Shown: positions 27,705-36,201 of the stretch, one piece after another
Numbering within the stretch: position 1 is the stretch's first letter
Layout of the letters: every line of letters begins with the position of its first letter
Origin: AWTP1-13 sp963840445
GTDB lineage: Bacteria > Pseudomonadota > Alphaproteobacteria > Rhizobiales > Hyphomicrobiaceae
Length of the DNA: 64,000 nt
Direction of reading: 5' to 3'
NCBI GenBank assembly: GCA_963840445.1
Contig: CAWIZC010000016.1
Span: 1-64,000, forward strand
Made by a program: the position numbers and the translations under genes
Notes under the pieces: model-generated
What the model saw: only the letters and a program-made list of their open reading frames with translations
What the model was told of the DNA's origin: nothing
Databases searched by the model: none

Positions 27705-29354
27705 TTACCTGAAGGCAGCGACCCGGGCTGCTTGCTCGGAAATCACACGAGCATTGTCGCTATCAGGCGTACCTGCGGGCTTGCCTTTGACCTGCACATT
27801 CGGACTGGACCAGATCGGCAGCCTCGGGCAGCCGCCGCAACTCTGCTTGTAGCTCATGATGTCCCGCCACGTTCCCTCGACATAACCGTGGCCGTACGGG
27901 AAGGGCGCGGTGCTGGTGTCCATCGACAAATCATGACGCGCGCCGATCAGATGGCCGATCTCGTGGGCGACCGAGTAGGTCATGACCGCGCAAGCATGGT
28001 GCACGACGGCAAAGGCCTCTTCGGGACCAGCATAGACGCGCGTCGACAACCCACAGCCGCTCGGGTCATCGACGATCAGAATGGCGACATCGCCGCGGTA
28101 TTTGTCGCGCAGGCCATGAATCTCGTCCATGTACCCGTCGCCCTTGTCGGCGAAGCGCCAGACATGATCGAAATGTCCGCCCGCTTCGACATAGTTCGTC
28201 TGGTAGGCATACACCAGCCGCAGCTTGATATGGCCGAGGCCGCTGTTGCGGAACGATTCATTGCCCTCTTCGATGGCAAGCTCGACGAGCTCGCGCCGCA
28301 CATCGGAGTAGTGGCTGGCCGCCTTCTTGGTGTAGGCGACGATCACGTCGATGACGATGTCCTTGGCCGCCCCGTCCTTAGTCACATCCTCCGGAACCGC
28401 CTTGCTTGGCTTGGGGGCCGGGGCCGGCTTGGGCAGGGGTCCGGTCGCCAGCTGCTGCTTTCCCGACTGTCCCGGCGAGGACTGGCCGATCAACGAGCGC
28501 AGCACACTCGCGTCGCCCTGCTGCACCAGCCGGTCGTCGCGGAGGTTTGGATCGTCGGTGCGGGCTCCAGACGGCATGGGAGCATGCTCCTCCGGCATCT
28601 CCTTTTCGCTCATCTCGATGATCGCATAGGCGCGGCCACCCAGGTGCCGGATGCCGTACATGCGTCCATCATGCTGAACCGTCCCCGATATCTTCCCGCT
28701 CGGCCACCACATCAGCGTGACCCGCGCGCCGGTGCTCTCGACGGTGCCGCGCCAGACGCCCTTGTCGGGCCTGATATCGACGCTGGTGCGGTTGATCGTG
28801 AGGGTGGTGTCGTCGCTGAGGGAAACGATGATCTTCGCCAATTCGTCGGATGAAGAGGCCTCCTTGGTCGATCGGGTAAGCTCATGCTCCAGCAGCGCCG
28901 GCGACGGTCCCATCACCAGCTTGACACCCATGGTTCCCTTGGACGACTTGGCGAGGTCCATCATCGACCGTTGCTTGTCGGTCAGCTTCATCTTGTCCGG
29001 AGCGAAGTGAAAGAGGTCGTGCGACTTCTCCCCCACTTCCGTCACGGTCAGACCGAACTTGGCGGCCGCCTTCCTTACCGCCTCGACCTTCGATTTCGGC
29101 ACCGACCAGGTCTCGGCCTTGGTCAGGCTCATGGCATGGCCGGTCGCGTCGCCGGCTTTCTTCTTGACCGCGTCATAAGCATGCGTGTCGCGGGGCTCGG
29201 CCTTCTTGTCTTTGGCGTTTGACTTCTTCGCATGCGGAGCCTTCGTCACGATCAGGGTGACACGCTCCTCCTCGGCCCGTGCGATGAGTGGTGCCGCCAC
29301 GATGACCGCGCAGAGGCCCAGCAGTACAGCAAACGCAGAACGGCGGTACGGCAT
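27705..29354 (-). CDS. Secreted reprolysin-like zinc metalloprotease (metzincin)
   Basis: 549 aa. Signal peptide MPYRRSAFAVLLGLCAVIVA ending near ARAEE. Residues 30-320 are a Lys-rich pro-region and linker with a Pro/Ala/Lys hinge (LPKPAPAPKPSK). The catalytic part contains the long zinc motif AHEIGHLIGARHD (His ligands from about residue 464) followed by the Met-turn in RDIMSYKQSCGG, which together define metzincins of the M12/M72 kind. It probably cleaves extracellular protein or peptidoglycan-linked targets. ATG 29354 is chosen for the signal peptide. The nearest gene upstream encodes a small secreted protein. Confidence 0.85.
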   Translation of the reverse strand: MPYRRSAFAVLLGLCAVIVAAPLIARAEEERVTLIVTKAPHAKKSNAKDKKAEPRDTHAYDAVKKKAGDATGHAMSLTKAETWSVPKSKVEAVRKAAAKFGLTVTEVGEKSHDLFHFAPDKMKLTDKQRSMMDLAKSSKGTMGVKLVMGPSPALLEHELTRSTKEASSSDELAKIIVSLSDDTTLTINRTSVDIRPDKGVWRGTVESTGARVTLMWWPSGKISGTVQHDGRMYGIRHLGGRAYAIIEMSEKEMPEEHAPMPSGARTDDPNLRDDRLVQQGDASVLRSLIGQSSPGQSGKQQLATGPLPKPAPAPKPSKAVPEDVTKDGAAKDIVIDVIVAYTKKAASHYSDVRRELVELAIEEGNESFRNSGLGHIKLRLVYAYQTNYVEAGGHFDHVWRFADKGDGYMDEIHGLRDKYRGDVAILIVDDPSGCGLSTRVYAGPEEAFAVVHHACAVMTYSVAHEIGHLIGARHDLSMDTSTAPFPYGHGYVEGTWRDIMSYKQSCGGCPRLPIWSSPNVQVKGKPAGTPDSDNARVISEQAARVAAFR

Positions 29355-29510
29355 GATCAAGGTGCTCCACGCGGAAAGCGCGTGCCGAACGCTCGACGCC
29401 AAGCGAACGGTCGGCAAATCAGCCAGTCGTCGCAACCTCCGAAAACGGTCGAGCGCGCGGGCTCCGAGAAGCCCACGCGCCCGGCCTGCAGTATAGGAGA
29501 TCGGTCGCTG

Positions 29511-29771
29511 CTATCTGGCCGACTTCGCCAGGTCGTCGAACAGCTGTTTGGCATTGAATTCGTCGCCGGCCTGGCAGGCGTCATAGGCCCGCAACGCCAA
29601 GCGATGCACGTTGGCGAGCTGGTCGGGCGCCATCGTTGCGCTCTTGTCCTGGAACTTGTCCATGAACCCCTTGTAGGCCGCACCGCAATCCATCTTGCCC
29701 TGCGCCTGCGCGGCAACCGCGCCTGCAATCAGGCCTAGTGTCACGAGGCCGACAAACGTTGACCTAAGCAT
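29511..29771 (-). CDS. Small secreted hypothetical protein
   Basis: 86 aa. Clear signal peptide (MLRSTFVGLVTLGLIAGAVA, cut near AQAQG). The mature 62 residues are helical with two Cys (MDCGAAY and YDACQAG) that could form a disulfide, and a pattern resembling small periplasmic helical proteins. ATG 29771 is preceded by GGAGGATTGA, a strong ribosome site. No known family recognised. It is upstream of the metzincin gene on the same strand but 156 bases apart. Confidence 0.7.
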   Translation of the reverse strand: MLRSTFVGLVTLGLIAGAVAAQAQGKMDCGAAYKGFMDKFQDKSATMAPDQLANVHRLALRAYDACQAGDEFNAKQLFDDLAKSAR

Positions 29772-30158
29772 TCAATCCTCCTGGTCCTGGTTTAGGGTGA
29801 GTAAGAGCCGTCCGAGCGCTAGCCGCACCAGCCCGACCTGAGACTGGTCGCACGAGTGATGCACTCAGCTCATGCGCGCCAACCTATTCACCCGGTGCAG
29901 GCGACAAAATCAGGAAGAACCCGCACATCGAAAAGCAAAACACCCGATCCATCGAACGAGGCTTCTGGTTAGTGGTGTCGAGCTGCGAGACCGGGCGGAT
30001 CCTACGAGCCGGCTTCGGCGGCCAGGTGCGCGCGCACCGGCACAGTCCATAAACAGATAGCAACCATCTTTCGTGCGATAGCTTTGATCAGTGTGCGCCA
30101 TATTTGCGGCGTACGAATCAGACGTGCTGGCCCTGGGCATCGATCTCGGAGGTACGAC
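29772..30158. other. Intergenic region between divergent small genes
   Basis: 387 bases with no gene I can support. It must contain the promoter of the minus-strand secreted-protein gene (start 29771) and of the plus-strand membrane-protein gene (start 30159). I looked for a tRNA cloverleaf and a terminator and saw neither. Confidence 0.45.
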
Positions 30159-30482
30159 GTGGCAACACTCGCTTTCATTCTCGCTTCATTCCTCGACCCC
30201 GTCCAGGCTGGTATCGTGCTTGCAATCCTCTGTCTCAATCAGGGCCCTTTCCCAATCATCGTCACGGCGGCCATCGTGGCGGTGGCGTCCGATACGGTCA
30301 TGGCGTTTGCTGCTCCAGGGTATGTGTGGGGCGAGCTCATCGCACCGCGATTGATCTCGGCGCTGATGCAGGCGGCCATCCTCTATTGGATAGTGCACGT
30401 CGTGCGACAAAGGTTCGTCAGTCGTGACGGCATGCAACCGCATCAACCAAGTCATCGGCCATCCGGCGCAGGTTCGCGTTGA
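30159..30482 (+). CDS. Small integral membrane hypothetical protein
   Basis: 107 aa with two or three hydrophobic segments (TLAFILASFLDPVQAGIVLA, IIVTAAIVAVASDTVMAFA, LISALMQAAILYWIVHVV) and a polar C-terminal tail. GTG 30159 is chosen because GGAGG sits eight bases before it; the in-frame ATG at 30084 lacks a ribosome site and adds an Arg-rich, non-membrane stretch. No family recognised. A terminator follows at 30661-30695. Confidence 0.65.
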   Translation: MATLAFILASFLDPVQAGIVLAILCLNQGPFPIIVTAAIVAVASDTVMAFAAPGYVWGELIAPRLISALMQAAILYWIVHVVRQRFVSRDGMQPHQPSHRPSGAGSR

Positions 30483-30660
30483 TCGGCAGGGCTTGCCCGG
30501 CACGATGTCGGCGCGGCTGTGCGGTTCTTGGCATTTTTGGAAAACGCACGAGCCCGAAGTGAATTGTCCGTAGGCAGCGTAGTGAAGAATCGCTTACCAG
30601 AAGTGCGCGCCGCTAGACTTCCCGTGCGGCGCAACTTGACGGCCACCCCGGCCGTATCTC

Positions 30661-30695
30661 GCGAGAGCGTGTCCCCGCCGCGCTCTCGCTTTTTT
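30661..30695 (+). terminator. Rho-independent terminator
   Basis: Hairpin with stem gcgagagcg / cgctctcgc and a loop of about 11 bases, followed directly by tttttt. It ends plus-strand transcription, presumably from the small membrane-protein gene about 180 bases upstream. On the minus strand the hairpin lies just after the SDR gene, but no T-run follows in that direction. Confidence 0.85.
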
Positions 30696-30711
30696 GTGCC
30701 TGGCACCGACC

Positions 30712-31465
30712 CTAGAACTGGTAGCGCCGCAGCCCGCCGTCCACGGGAATGACCGCGCCCGAGATATAGCCGGCCAACGGCGACGCCAGGAAGCACACCA
30801 GATTGGCAACGTCCTCCGGCTCACCGTAGCGGCCGACCGGTATCTCGTTGTCCGCCTGCCATTGCCGGTACTCGGGCGTGTAGTTGCGGCGGATCTGCTC
30901 GGACATGATGCGGCCAGGCGGGATCGAATTGACCGTGATGCCATGCTTGCCGACCTCGCGCGACAAGCCTTTGGCCCACGCGTGGATCGCCGCCTTGGCG
31001 CAGAAGGCGCCGTTGATGCCGTCCGGCTCCGACTTGCCGGTGATGTTGATGATGCGGCCGTAGCGGCTCTCCATCATGCCATCGAGCAGCCGGTGGCGTG
31101 AGCTGGCGCTGACGCGTGAAATTGAGGGTCATGGCCTCCTGCCACTGCTCCTCGCTGGCGTCGCGCTTGAAGGGCCGGCTGCCGCCGGCGTTGTTGACAA
31201 GAACGCTGATGGCGCCGAGCTGATCCGTCGCCGCCTCGGCGATGCGCTGAGGCGCCCCCTCCTGCAGGAAATCCTCTGCGATCAGCACCGGCTTGACGCC
31301 CCCGGCAGCCACGATCTCGCCGGCAACCTCCTCGAGCAGGTTCGCGCGGCGCGCCATCAACGCCAGGCGGACGCCCTCGCGGCCCAGCGCCAGCGCGATG
31401 CCGCGCCCGATGCCCATGCTCGCGCCGGTCACCAGCGCCGTCTTGCCTTTGATCCCCAGATCCAT
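30712..31465 (-). pseudogene. Short-chain dehydrogenase/reductase, frameshifted
   Basis: About 250 aa when joined. The cofactor motif TGASMGIG and NNAG are in the first frame. The second frame, after one extra base near 31110-31125, holds the Ser of INITG, a modified active site where Tyr-x-x-x-Lys would be expected (NGAFCAKAAIHAW, so Phe-Cys-Ala-Lys in place of Tyr), and the C-terminal GYISGAVIPVDGG. The Tyr is thus replaced by Phe at the catalytic place, which may make it inactive as a classical reductase or give it another chemistry. Twin-hairpin element A begins ten bases upstream of its ATG (31465). Confidence 0.8.
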
Positions 31466-31769
31466 GAGTGCCTCGCTAGTGTCCCGATTCCGAAGTTCGC
31501 CATACCTTGCCGCCAGCGCCCTGAGCGAACTTCGGGATCATCAGGGACACCAGAATCATAGACTGGCCAGTGTGATTCAGATCGAGAAATTCGCCCACGC
31601 CCATGCCGCGAACTCCGGCGAATTTCTCGATCATCACACTTGCATCGGTCGTGCAGGCGAACGCTTAGCCCGCATTGTCGCCATGGGACCTCGAAGATCA
31701 ACCGCGGATGTGCGATCCTGCGATAGCGGCAAGCAGCCAGTAGCGCTGAGCCATACCTGAGGAAGCCTC
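31466..31769. other. Divergent intergenic region holding twin-hairpin element A
   Basis: 304 bases between the divergent SDR and Bug-receptor genes. 31476-31642 is the twin-hairpin element described separately. 31643-31769 should carry the promoter and leader of the Bug gene, which has GAGGAAG ahead of its ATG. I see no other structure. Confidence 0.5.
31476..31642 (+). repeat. Twin-hairpin intergenic element, copy A (167 bp)
   Basis: Two long imperfect palindromes in tandem. Hairpin 1 is 31476-31553 (arms 31476-31500 and 31525-31553; ctagtgtccc at the left edge, gggacaccag at the right). Hairpin 2 is 31567-31642 (arms 31567-31594 and 31618-31642; agtgtgat at the left edge, atcacact at the right). 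In hairpin 1 the second arm carries 4 unpaired extra bases; in hairpin 2 the first arm carries 3 (tca). No open frame inside and no T-run after either hairpin. The strand given is that on which hairpin 1 comes first. Confidence 0.9.
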
Positions 31770-32748
31770 ATGCGTGTAGACCGCCGTGCCTTTCTCCTTG
31801 CAGCGTGCAGCACTGCGCTGGCGTCACGCTCGCCGGCCGATGAGCGCTATCCGAGCCGCCCGATCGGGCTCGTACTGCCCTATGCGGCCGGCGGTGGCAC
31901 CGATGCGATCGCGCGCGTGTTCGCGAAAGCGCTCGAGGAGGCGCTGGGGGGCACGATTGTCGTGGAGAACCGGCCGGGTGCTGCCGGCAACATCGCCACC
32001 GATGCCGTCTCTGCCGCCAGGCCTGATGGCTACACGCTGCTGATCGGCAACCAGGGGCCGATGGTGGTCAATCCGCATCTCTACAAGAACATGAAATCCG
32101 ACCCGGAGCAGACGCTCGAGCCGATCATCCTGATCGCCAGCGCCGCCCTGGTGGTCGTGGTGGGCCCGAGTTTGAAGTTGACAACCCTCCCGCAGCTTAT
32201 CGACGAGGCCAAGCGCCGTCCGGACGCGCTCACCTATGCGTCGGCCTCCAATGCCTCCGCCAGTCACCTGGCGACGCTGCTGTTGGAGCGGGCGACCGGC
32301 ATCAAGGCACGCCACGTTCGCCTACCGGGGAGCGGCGCCGGCCCTCAACGATGTGGTGGGCGGCCATGTCGACTTCATGGTGACGACCATCCCCTCGGTC
32401 ACCGGCCTCATCGCTGGCGGTACGGTGACCGCGCTCGCCGTCACCGGCCCTGCGCGGGCTGTCGCCCTGCCCGACGTGCCGACCACGGCGGAAGCCGGCG
32501 TGCCGGGCTATACGGCATCGGCATGGTATGGGCTGCTGGCGCCGAAGGGCTTGCCTGCGGATATCCGAGCCAGGCTCGAGAGCGCTGCGCGGACGGCGCT
32601 GCAGCGGCCCGATTTGCTGGCCCGCGTCAACGATGACGGCGCCGCCGCGTCCGGCCTGGGCGGGCCTCAGTTCGCAGCCTTCATGGCTGCCGAGCGCAAG
32701 CGCTGGGGCGAGGTGATCCGGGACGCCAACATCACCCTCAACGAGTAG
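31770..32748 (+). pseudogene. Bug/TctC-family tripartite tricarboxylate-type binding protein, frameshifted
   Basis: About 325 aa when joined. Export signal MRVDRRAFLLAACSTALA with an RR pair. The first frame carries YPSRPIGLVLPYAAGGGTDA and VVENRPGAAGNIA, hallmarks of Bug receptors, which bind small carboxylates or aromatic acids through two water molecules. One extra base near 32319 moves the reading to the frame AYRGAAPALNDVVGGHVDFM, and the protein ends WGEVIRDANITLNE at 32748. No TctA/TctB membrane genes are nearby, as is common for orphan Bug proteins. Convergent with the second Bug gene 16 bases further on. Confidence 0.85.
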
Positions 32749-32764
32749 TACGGCTAGTCTCGTG

Positions 32765-33733
32765 TCACTCCACTTTGATCTTTGCGTCGCGGATCACCTT
32801 GCCCCATTTCTCCATCTCGACTTTCATCCGCACGGCGAACTCGTCGGGGGTGTTGGCAACGACGTCGAAGCCGAGGTCGGCCATGGTCTTTTGCACGTCG
32901 GGCAGGGTGACGAGCTTGACGATCTCGCGATGCAGAAGGCCGATGATCTCCTTGGGCGTGCCGGCCGGCGCCAGGATACCCGTCAGCGTGTAGGCCTCCT
33001 GGCCCTCGAAACCTGCCTCGGCCATGGTGGGCACGTCCGGCAGGGTCGCGACGCGCTTGTCGCTGGTCACGGCCAACGCGCGCAACAAGCCGTCCTTGAT
33101 CAGCGCTGCGGCGGGCGGCAATGCCGAGAACGCGACGATCGTGTGCCCTCCAACGGTCGATTGAATGGCGGGCCCGGCACCCGTGAACTGGACGGTCACC
33201 AAGTCGATGTCCTGTGATGCGCGGAAGATCTCGCCTGATAGATGCGGCGTACTGCCGACGCCAGGCGCAGCGAAGCCGTACTTGCCTGGATTGGCTTTGA
33301 TGAAGGCAACCAGTTCCTTCATGGTCTTGGCAGGAACCGATGGATGCACGGTCACCACGTTGGGTGAGGCGGCGACCATCGAGATCGGCGCAAAGTCCTT
33401 CACCGGATCATAGGAAACCTTGGCGAACAATGTTGGATTGATGAGAAAGCCTGTGCTGACCACGAGCAGGGTGTAGCCGTCGGCGGGCGACGAAGCCGCC
33501 GCACCTGACGCGGTGTTGCTGCCGGCGCCCGGCATGTTCAGCACATAGAACTGCTTGCCGCCGAGGTTGGCGGACAGCTTCTCTGCGAGTATCCGCGCGA
33601 TGACATCCGTTGGCCCGCCGGGCGCAAAGCCAACAATCAGCTTCACGGGATGGTCAGGATAGGATTGCGCGTAGGCCGCGCTGGAGAACGCAAGCGCTGC
33701 AAGGCTGGCAACAAGCCGGCGGATGAACTTCAC
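32765..33733 (-). CDS. Bug/TctC-family periplasmic binding protein
   Basis: 322 aa. Signal peptide VKFIRRLVASLAALAFSSAA cut near YAQ. Family segments YPDHPVKLIVGFAPGGPTDV, VLNMPGAGSNTA, GVGSTPHLSGEIF and the C-terminal WGKVIRDAKIKVE are all present. GTG 33733 is chosen because GGGAGG lies seven bases before it; the frame upstream to 33775 adds residues that do not belong to a signal peptide. It is divergent from the FAD monooxygenase gene (33874), so both may be controlled from the 140-base space between them. Confidence 0.9.
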   Translation of the reverse strand: MKFIRRLVASLAALAFSSAAYAQSYPDHPVKLIVGFAPGGPTDVIARILAEKLSANLGGKQFYVLNMPGAGSNTASGAAASSPADGYTLLVVSTGFLINPTLFAKVSYDPVKDFAPISMVAASPNVVTVHPSVPAKTMKELVAFIKANPGKYGFAAPGVGSTPHLSGEIFRASQDIDLVTVQFTGAGPAIQSTVGGHTIVAFSALPPAAALIKDGLLRALAVTSDKRVATLPDVPTMAEAGFEGQEAYTLTGILAPAGTPKEIIGLLHREIVKLVTLPDVQKTMADLGFDVVANTPDEFAVRMKVEMEKWGKVIRDAKIKVE

Positions 33734-33873
33734 GGCAGCCTCCCACGATTGTTTATTGTCGCGCACCACCTTCATTCACTGACAGGACATGCGCGCGCGG
33801 AAGCTATCGTGGCGTCATCTTGCACGGTACGCTAGCCTCATGATCGCGAACCGCAGTTGAGGGGATGTCCTAG

Positions 33874-35160
33874 GTGCACGAAATCCGCACGCAGCGCGCG
33901 ATTGTCATCGGCGGCTCGCTTGGCGGGCTTCTTGCCGCCCATCAATTGCGGGCGATCGGATGGGACGTCGACGTGTTCGAGCGGACCGGCGACGACCTTG
34001 CGGACCGCGGCGCCGGCATCGGCACGCACCCGGCTCTGTTCACGGCCATGCGCCGCGCCGGCCTCTCGCTCGACATGACCAATTGTACGGAACCGCGCAC
34101 CTACGTATGCCTGGACCGCGACAACCGGCTTATCCATGAAGCGCCTGCGCATCGCACCATGACAGCGTGGTCCCGGCTCTATCGTCCCCTCAGGGACAAT
34201 CTGCCTCCGGGCAGCTATCACAACGGCATGCTTCTAATGCGGGTCGAGACAGACAATGACGCGGCAACGGCGGTGTTCGCGGATGGCTCGCGCGTCACGG
34301 CGGACCTGCTTGTCGGGGCTGACGGATTCCGTTCGACCGTACGCAGCCACGTTTTGCCAGACCTCAATCCGGCCTATGCCGGCTATGTCGCCTGGCGTGC
34401 CTTGGCACCCGAGGCCGACCTACCGCCAGCGACCTGGGACGCTATCAAGGGTGTCTATGTCTTCTGCGTGCCGGAGGGCGAGTTGCTCGTGTCCTATGCG
34501 GTGCCGACCCGCGACGAAGATAGCGCCAAGGGCCGCCTCAGCTTCAATATCGTGTGGTATCGCCCGGCCAACGACGCAGCCCTGGCAGACCTGTGCACGG
34601 ATACCAGCGGCCGGTCGCATTCGTTCTCGATCCCTCCGCCTCTCATTCGGCCGGAGGTTGTGTCTGCCATGAAGGCCAGCGCGCACGCCCTGCTTGCTCC
34701 TCCAATGGCCGATGTCATCGAGCGGACTGCGCAGCCGTTCTTCCAGCCGATCTACGATCTGGCCTCGCCGCGGGTCGCCATCGGACGGGTGGTGCTGCTC
34801 GGCGACGCCGCCTTCGTTGCGCGCCCGCACGTCGGCGCCGGGGTTACCAAAGCGGCATTGGACGCCATGTGCCTGGCGGACTCCATCCGTTCAGCCGGCC
34901 CCGACCTTACAGCTGCCCTGGCGCACTACGATCGCGAGCAGCGATGCTTGGGAGACTGGTGCGTGGCACGTGGACGCCAGATGGGCGTCCGCATCAGGTC
35001 GCGGCTGGCCGGCGAGGCCTCACCCTCCACGAGCGAACTCGATCGCTGGGCCGTCATGAGCATCCGCGACTACATCGAGACGGCCGACGACATCGAAAAA
35101 CTCACCAACGGGCGACATGCCACGGTCGATCATTTGGCCTTATCCGCCGTTCGCAATTGA
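33874..35160 (+). CDS. FAD-dependent monooxygenase, 2,6-dihydroxypyridine 3-monooxygenase-like
   Basis: 428 aa flavoprotein of the PHBH class. Motifs: IVIGGSLGGLLAAHQLR (FAD adenine site, residues 10-26), VGADGFRSTVR (DG motif, about 147-157) and LLGDAAFVARPHVGAG (GD motif, about 309-324). YAGYVAWRAL and the late LADSIR region resemble 2,6-dihydroxypyridine hydroxylase of nicotine degradation. It should add an OH to an activated ring using NAD(P)H and O2; the pyridine substrate is a guess from similarity. The GTG at 33874 has GAGGGG ten bases before it. Followed after 57 bases by the aminotransferase gene. Confidence 0.82.
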   Translation: MHEIRTQRAIVIGGSLGGLLAAHQLRAIGWDVDVFERTGDDLADRGAGIGTHPALFTAMRRAGLSLDMTNCTEPRTYVCLDRDNRLIHEAPAHRTMTAWSRLYRPLRDNLPPGSYHNGMLLMRVETDNDAATAVFADGSRVTADLLVGADGFRSTVRSHVLPDLNPAYAGYVAWRALAPEADLPPATWDAIKGVYVFCVPEGELLVSYAVPTRDEDSAKGRLSFNIVWYRPANDAALADLCTDTSGRSHSFSIPPPLIRPEVVSAMKASAHALLAPPMADVIERTAQPFFQPIYDLASPRVAIGRVVLLGDAAFVARPHVGAGVTKAALDAMCLADSIRSAGPDLTAALAHYDREQRCLGDWCVARGRQMGVRIRSRLAGEASPSTSELDRWAVMSIRDYIETADDIEKLTNGRHATVDHLALSAVRN

Positions 35161-35217
35161 GCCGGCGCCTCGGGCTCGATAATGTCTGTTGTGCATCACT
35201 CACCCAGGGGATCGACA

Positions 35218-36171
35218 ATGCCGACACGCAGCAACGAACGGGTGGCCTGGTTCAACGGCAAGTTCATGTCGGAGAGCGAGGTGCGCATACCATTTCGCGA
35301 CTCGAGCTGGGTGTACGGTGACGGCGGCTTCGACATGACACGCAGCTTCGGACACCGCCTGTTCAAGGTCAAAGAGCACGTCGATCGCCTCTATCGCTCG
35401 CTCAAGTACCTGCGCATCGATCCGGGCTTCGGGCCGGCCAAGATGTGCGCGCTGACCGAAGAGCTGTTCGAGCGCAACCGCCACCTGCTCGGCCCCGACG
35501 ACGACTACTGGGTCGGCCAGCGCATCAGCCGCGGCGTCAAGGAAACTCCGGGCGACAATCTCGAATACCACGGCCCCAACGTCGTGCTGGAATGCTCGCC
35601 GCTGCCGCTCGTGCAGCGCGCCAAGCTGTTCAAGGAAGGCATCCGCGTGGTGATCCCCTCGCACCGCCGCGTGCCGCCGGATTCGCTAACCCCGCGCGCC
35701 AAGACGCACAATTATCTGAACCTGATCGTCGCCAACCAGGAGGTGCAGTCGATCGACCCCGAGGCCTGGGCGCTGCTGCTCGACGTCAACGGCAATCTGT
35801 GCGAGGGCATGGGCTCGAATATCTTCACGGTCCGCGACGGGGAGATTTCCACACCGCGCGAGAAGTTCGTGCTGCCGGGCGTGAGTCGCCAGACCGTAAT
35901 CGATCTCGCCAAGCAGGAAGGCCTGACGGTGCGCGAGGCCGACATCGACCTTTACGACGCCTACAACGCCGACGAGGTGTTCCTCACCTCGACGTCGCTG
36001 TGCATCTGCCCGGTCACCAAAGTGAACGGTATAGATATCGGCCCCAAGGGCCAGGTCTGGGGTCCGGTGACCAAGCGACTCGCCGACGCCTACCAGCGCT
36101 TCGTCGACCATGACTTCGTCGGGCAATACCTGAAGCGCTACGTCGACGGCATGGAGACGCGCGCCTTTTGA
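35218..36171 (+). CDS. Class IV PLP aminotransferase (branched-chain aminotransferase-like)
   Basis: 317 aa. Fold-type IV features: N-terminal WFNGKFMSESEVRIPFRD, GDGGFDMTRSFGHRLF, PLP lysine in RAKTHNYLN (about residue 161), NLCEGMGSNIFTV with the conserved Glu, and TSTSLCICPV. Members move amino groups between branched-chain amino acids, D-alanine or (R)-amines and keto acids; the substrate cannot be told here. ATG 35218 follows AGGGGATCGACA. An in-frame ATG at 35182 lacks a ribosome site. Likely co-transcribed with the monooxygenase upstream. Confidence 0.88.
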   Translation: MPTRSNERVAWFNGKFMSESEVRIPFRDSSWVYGDGGFDMTRSFGHRLFKVKEHVDRLYRSLKYLRIDPGFGPAKMCALTEELFERNRHLLGPDDDYWVGQRISRGVKETPGDNLEYHGPNVVLECSPLPLVQRAKLFKEGIRVVIPSHRRVPPDSLTPRAKTHNYLNLIVANQEVQSIDPEAWALLLDVNGNLCEGMGSNIFTVRDGEISTPREKFVLPGVSRQTVIDLAKQEGLTVREADIDLYDAYNADEVFLTSTSLCICPVTKVNGIDIGPKGQVWGPVTKRLADAYQRFVDHDFVGQYLKRYVDGMETRAF

Positions 36172-36201
36172 AGCCGCTCGGCCGCCAACGTGGACCGCAA
36201 C

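Noticed and set aside
29772..30158. tRNA gene in the intergenic space
   Set aside because: No cloverleaf with a T-arm GTTCRA sequence and matching acceptor stem could be found here or elsewhere in the window.
31476..31642. Rho-independent terminator or attenuator for element A (and B, C)
   Set aside because: No T-run follows any of the hairpins on either strand, and the stems are much longer than normal terminators.
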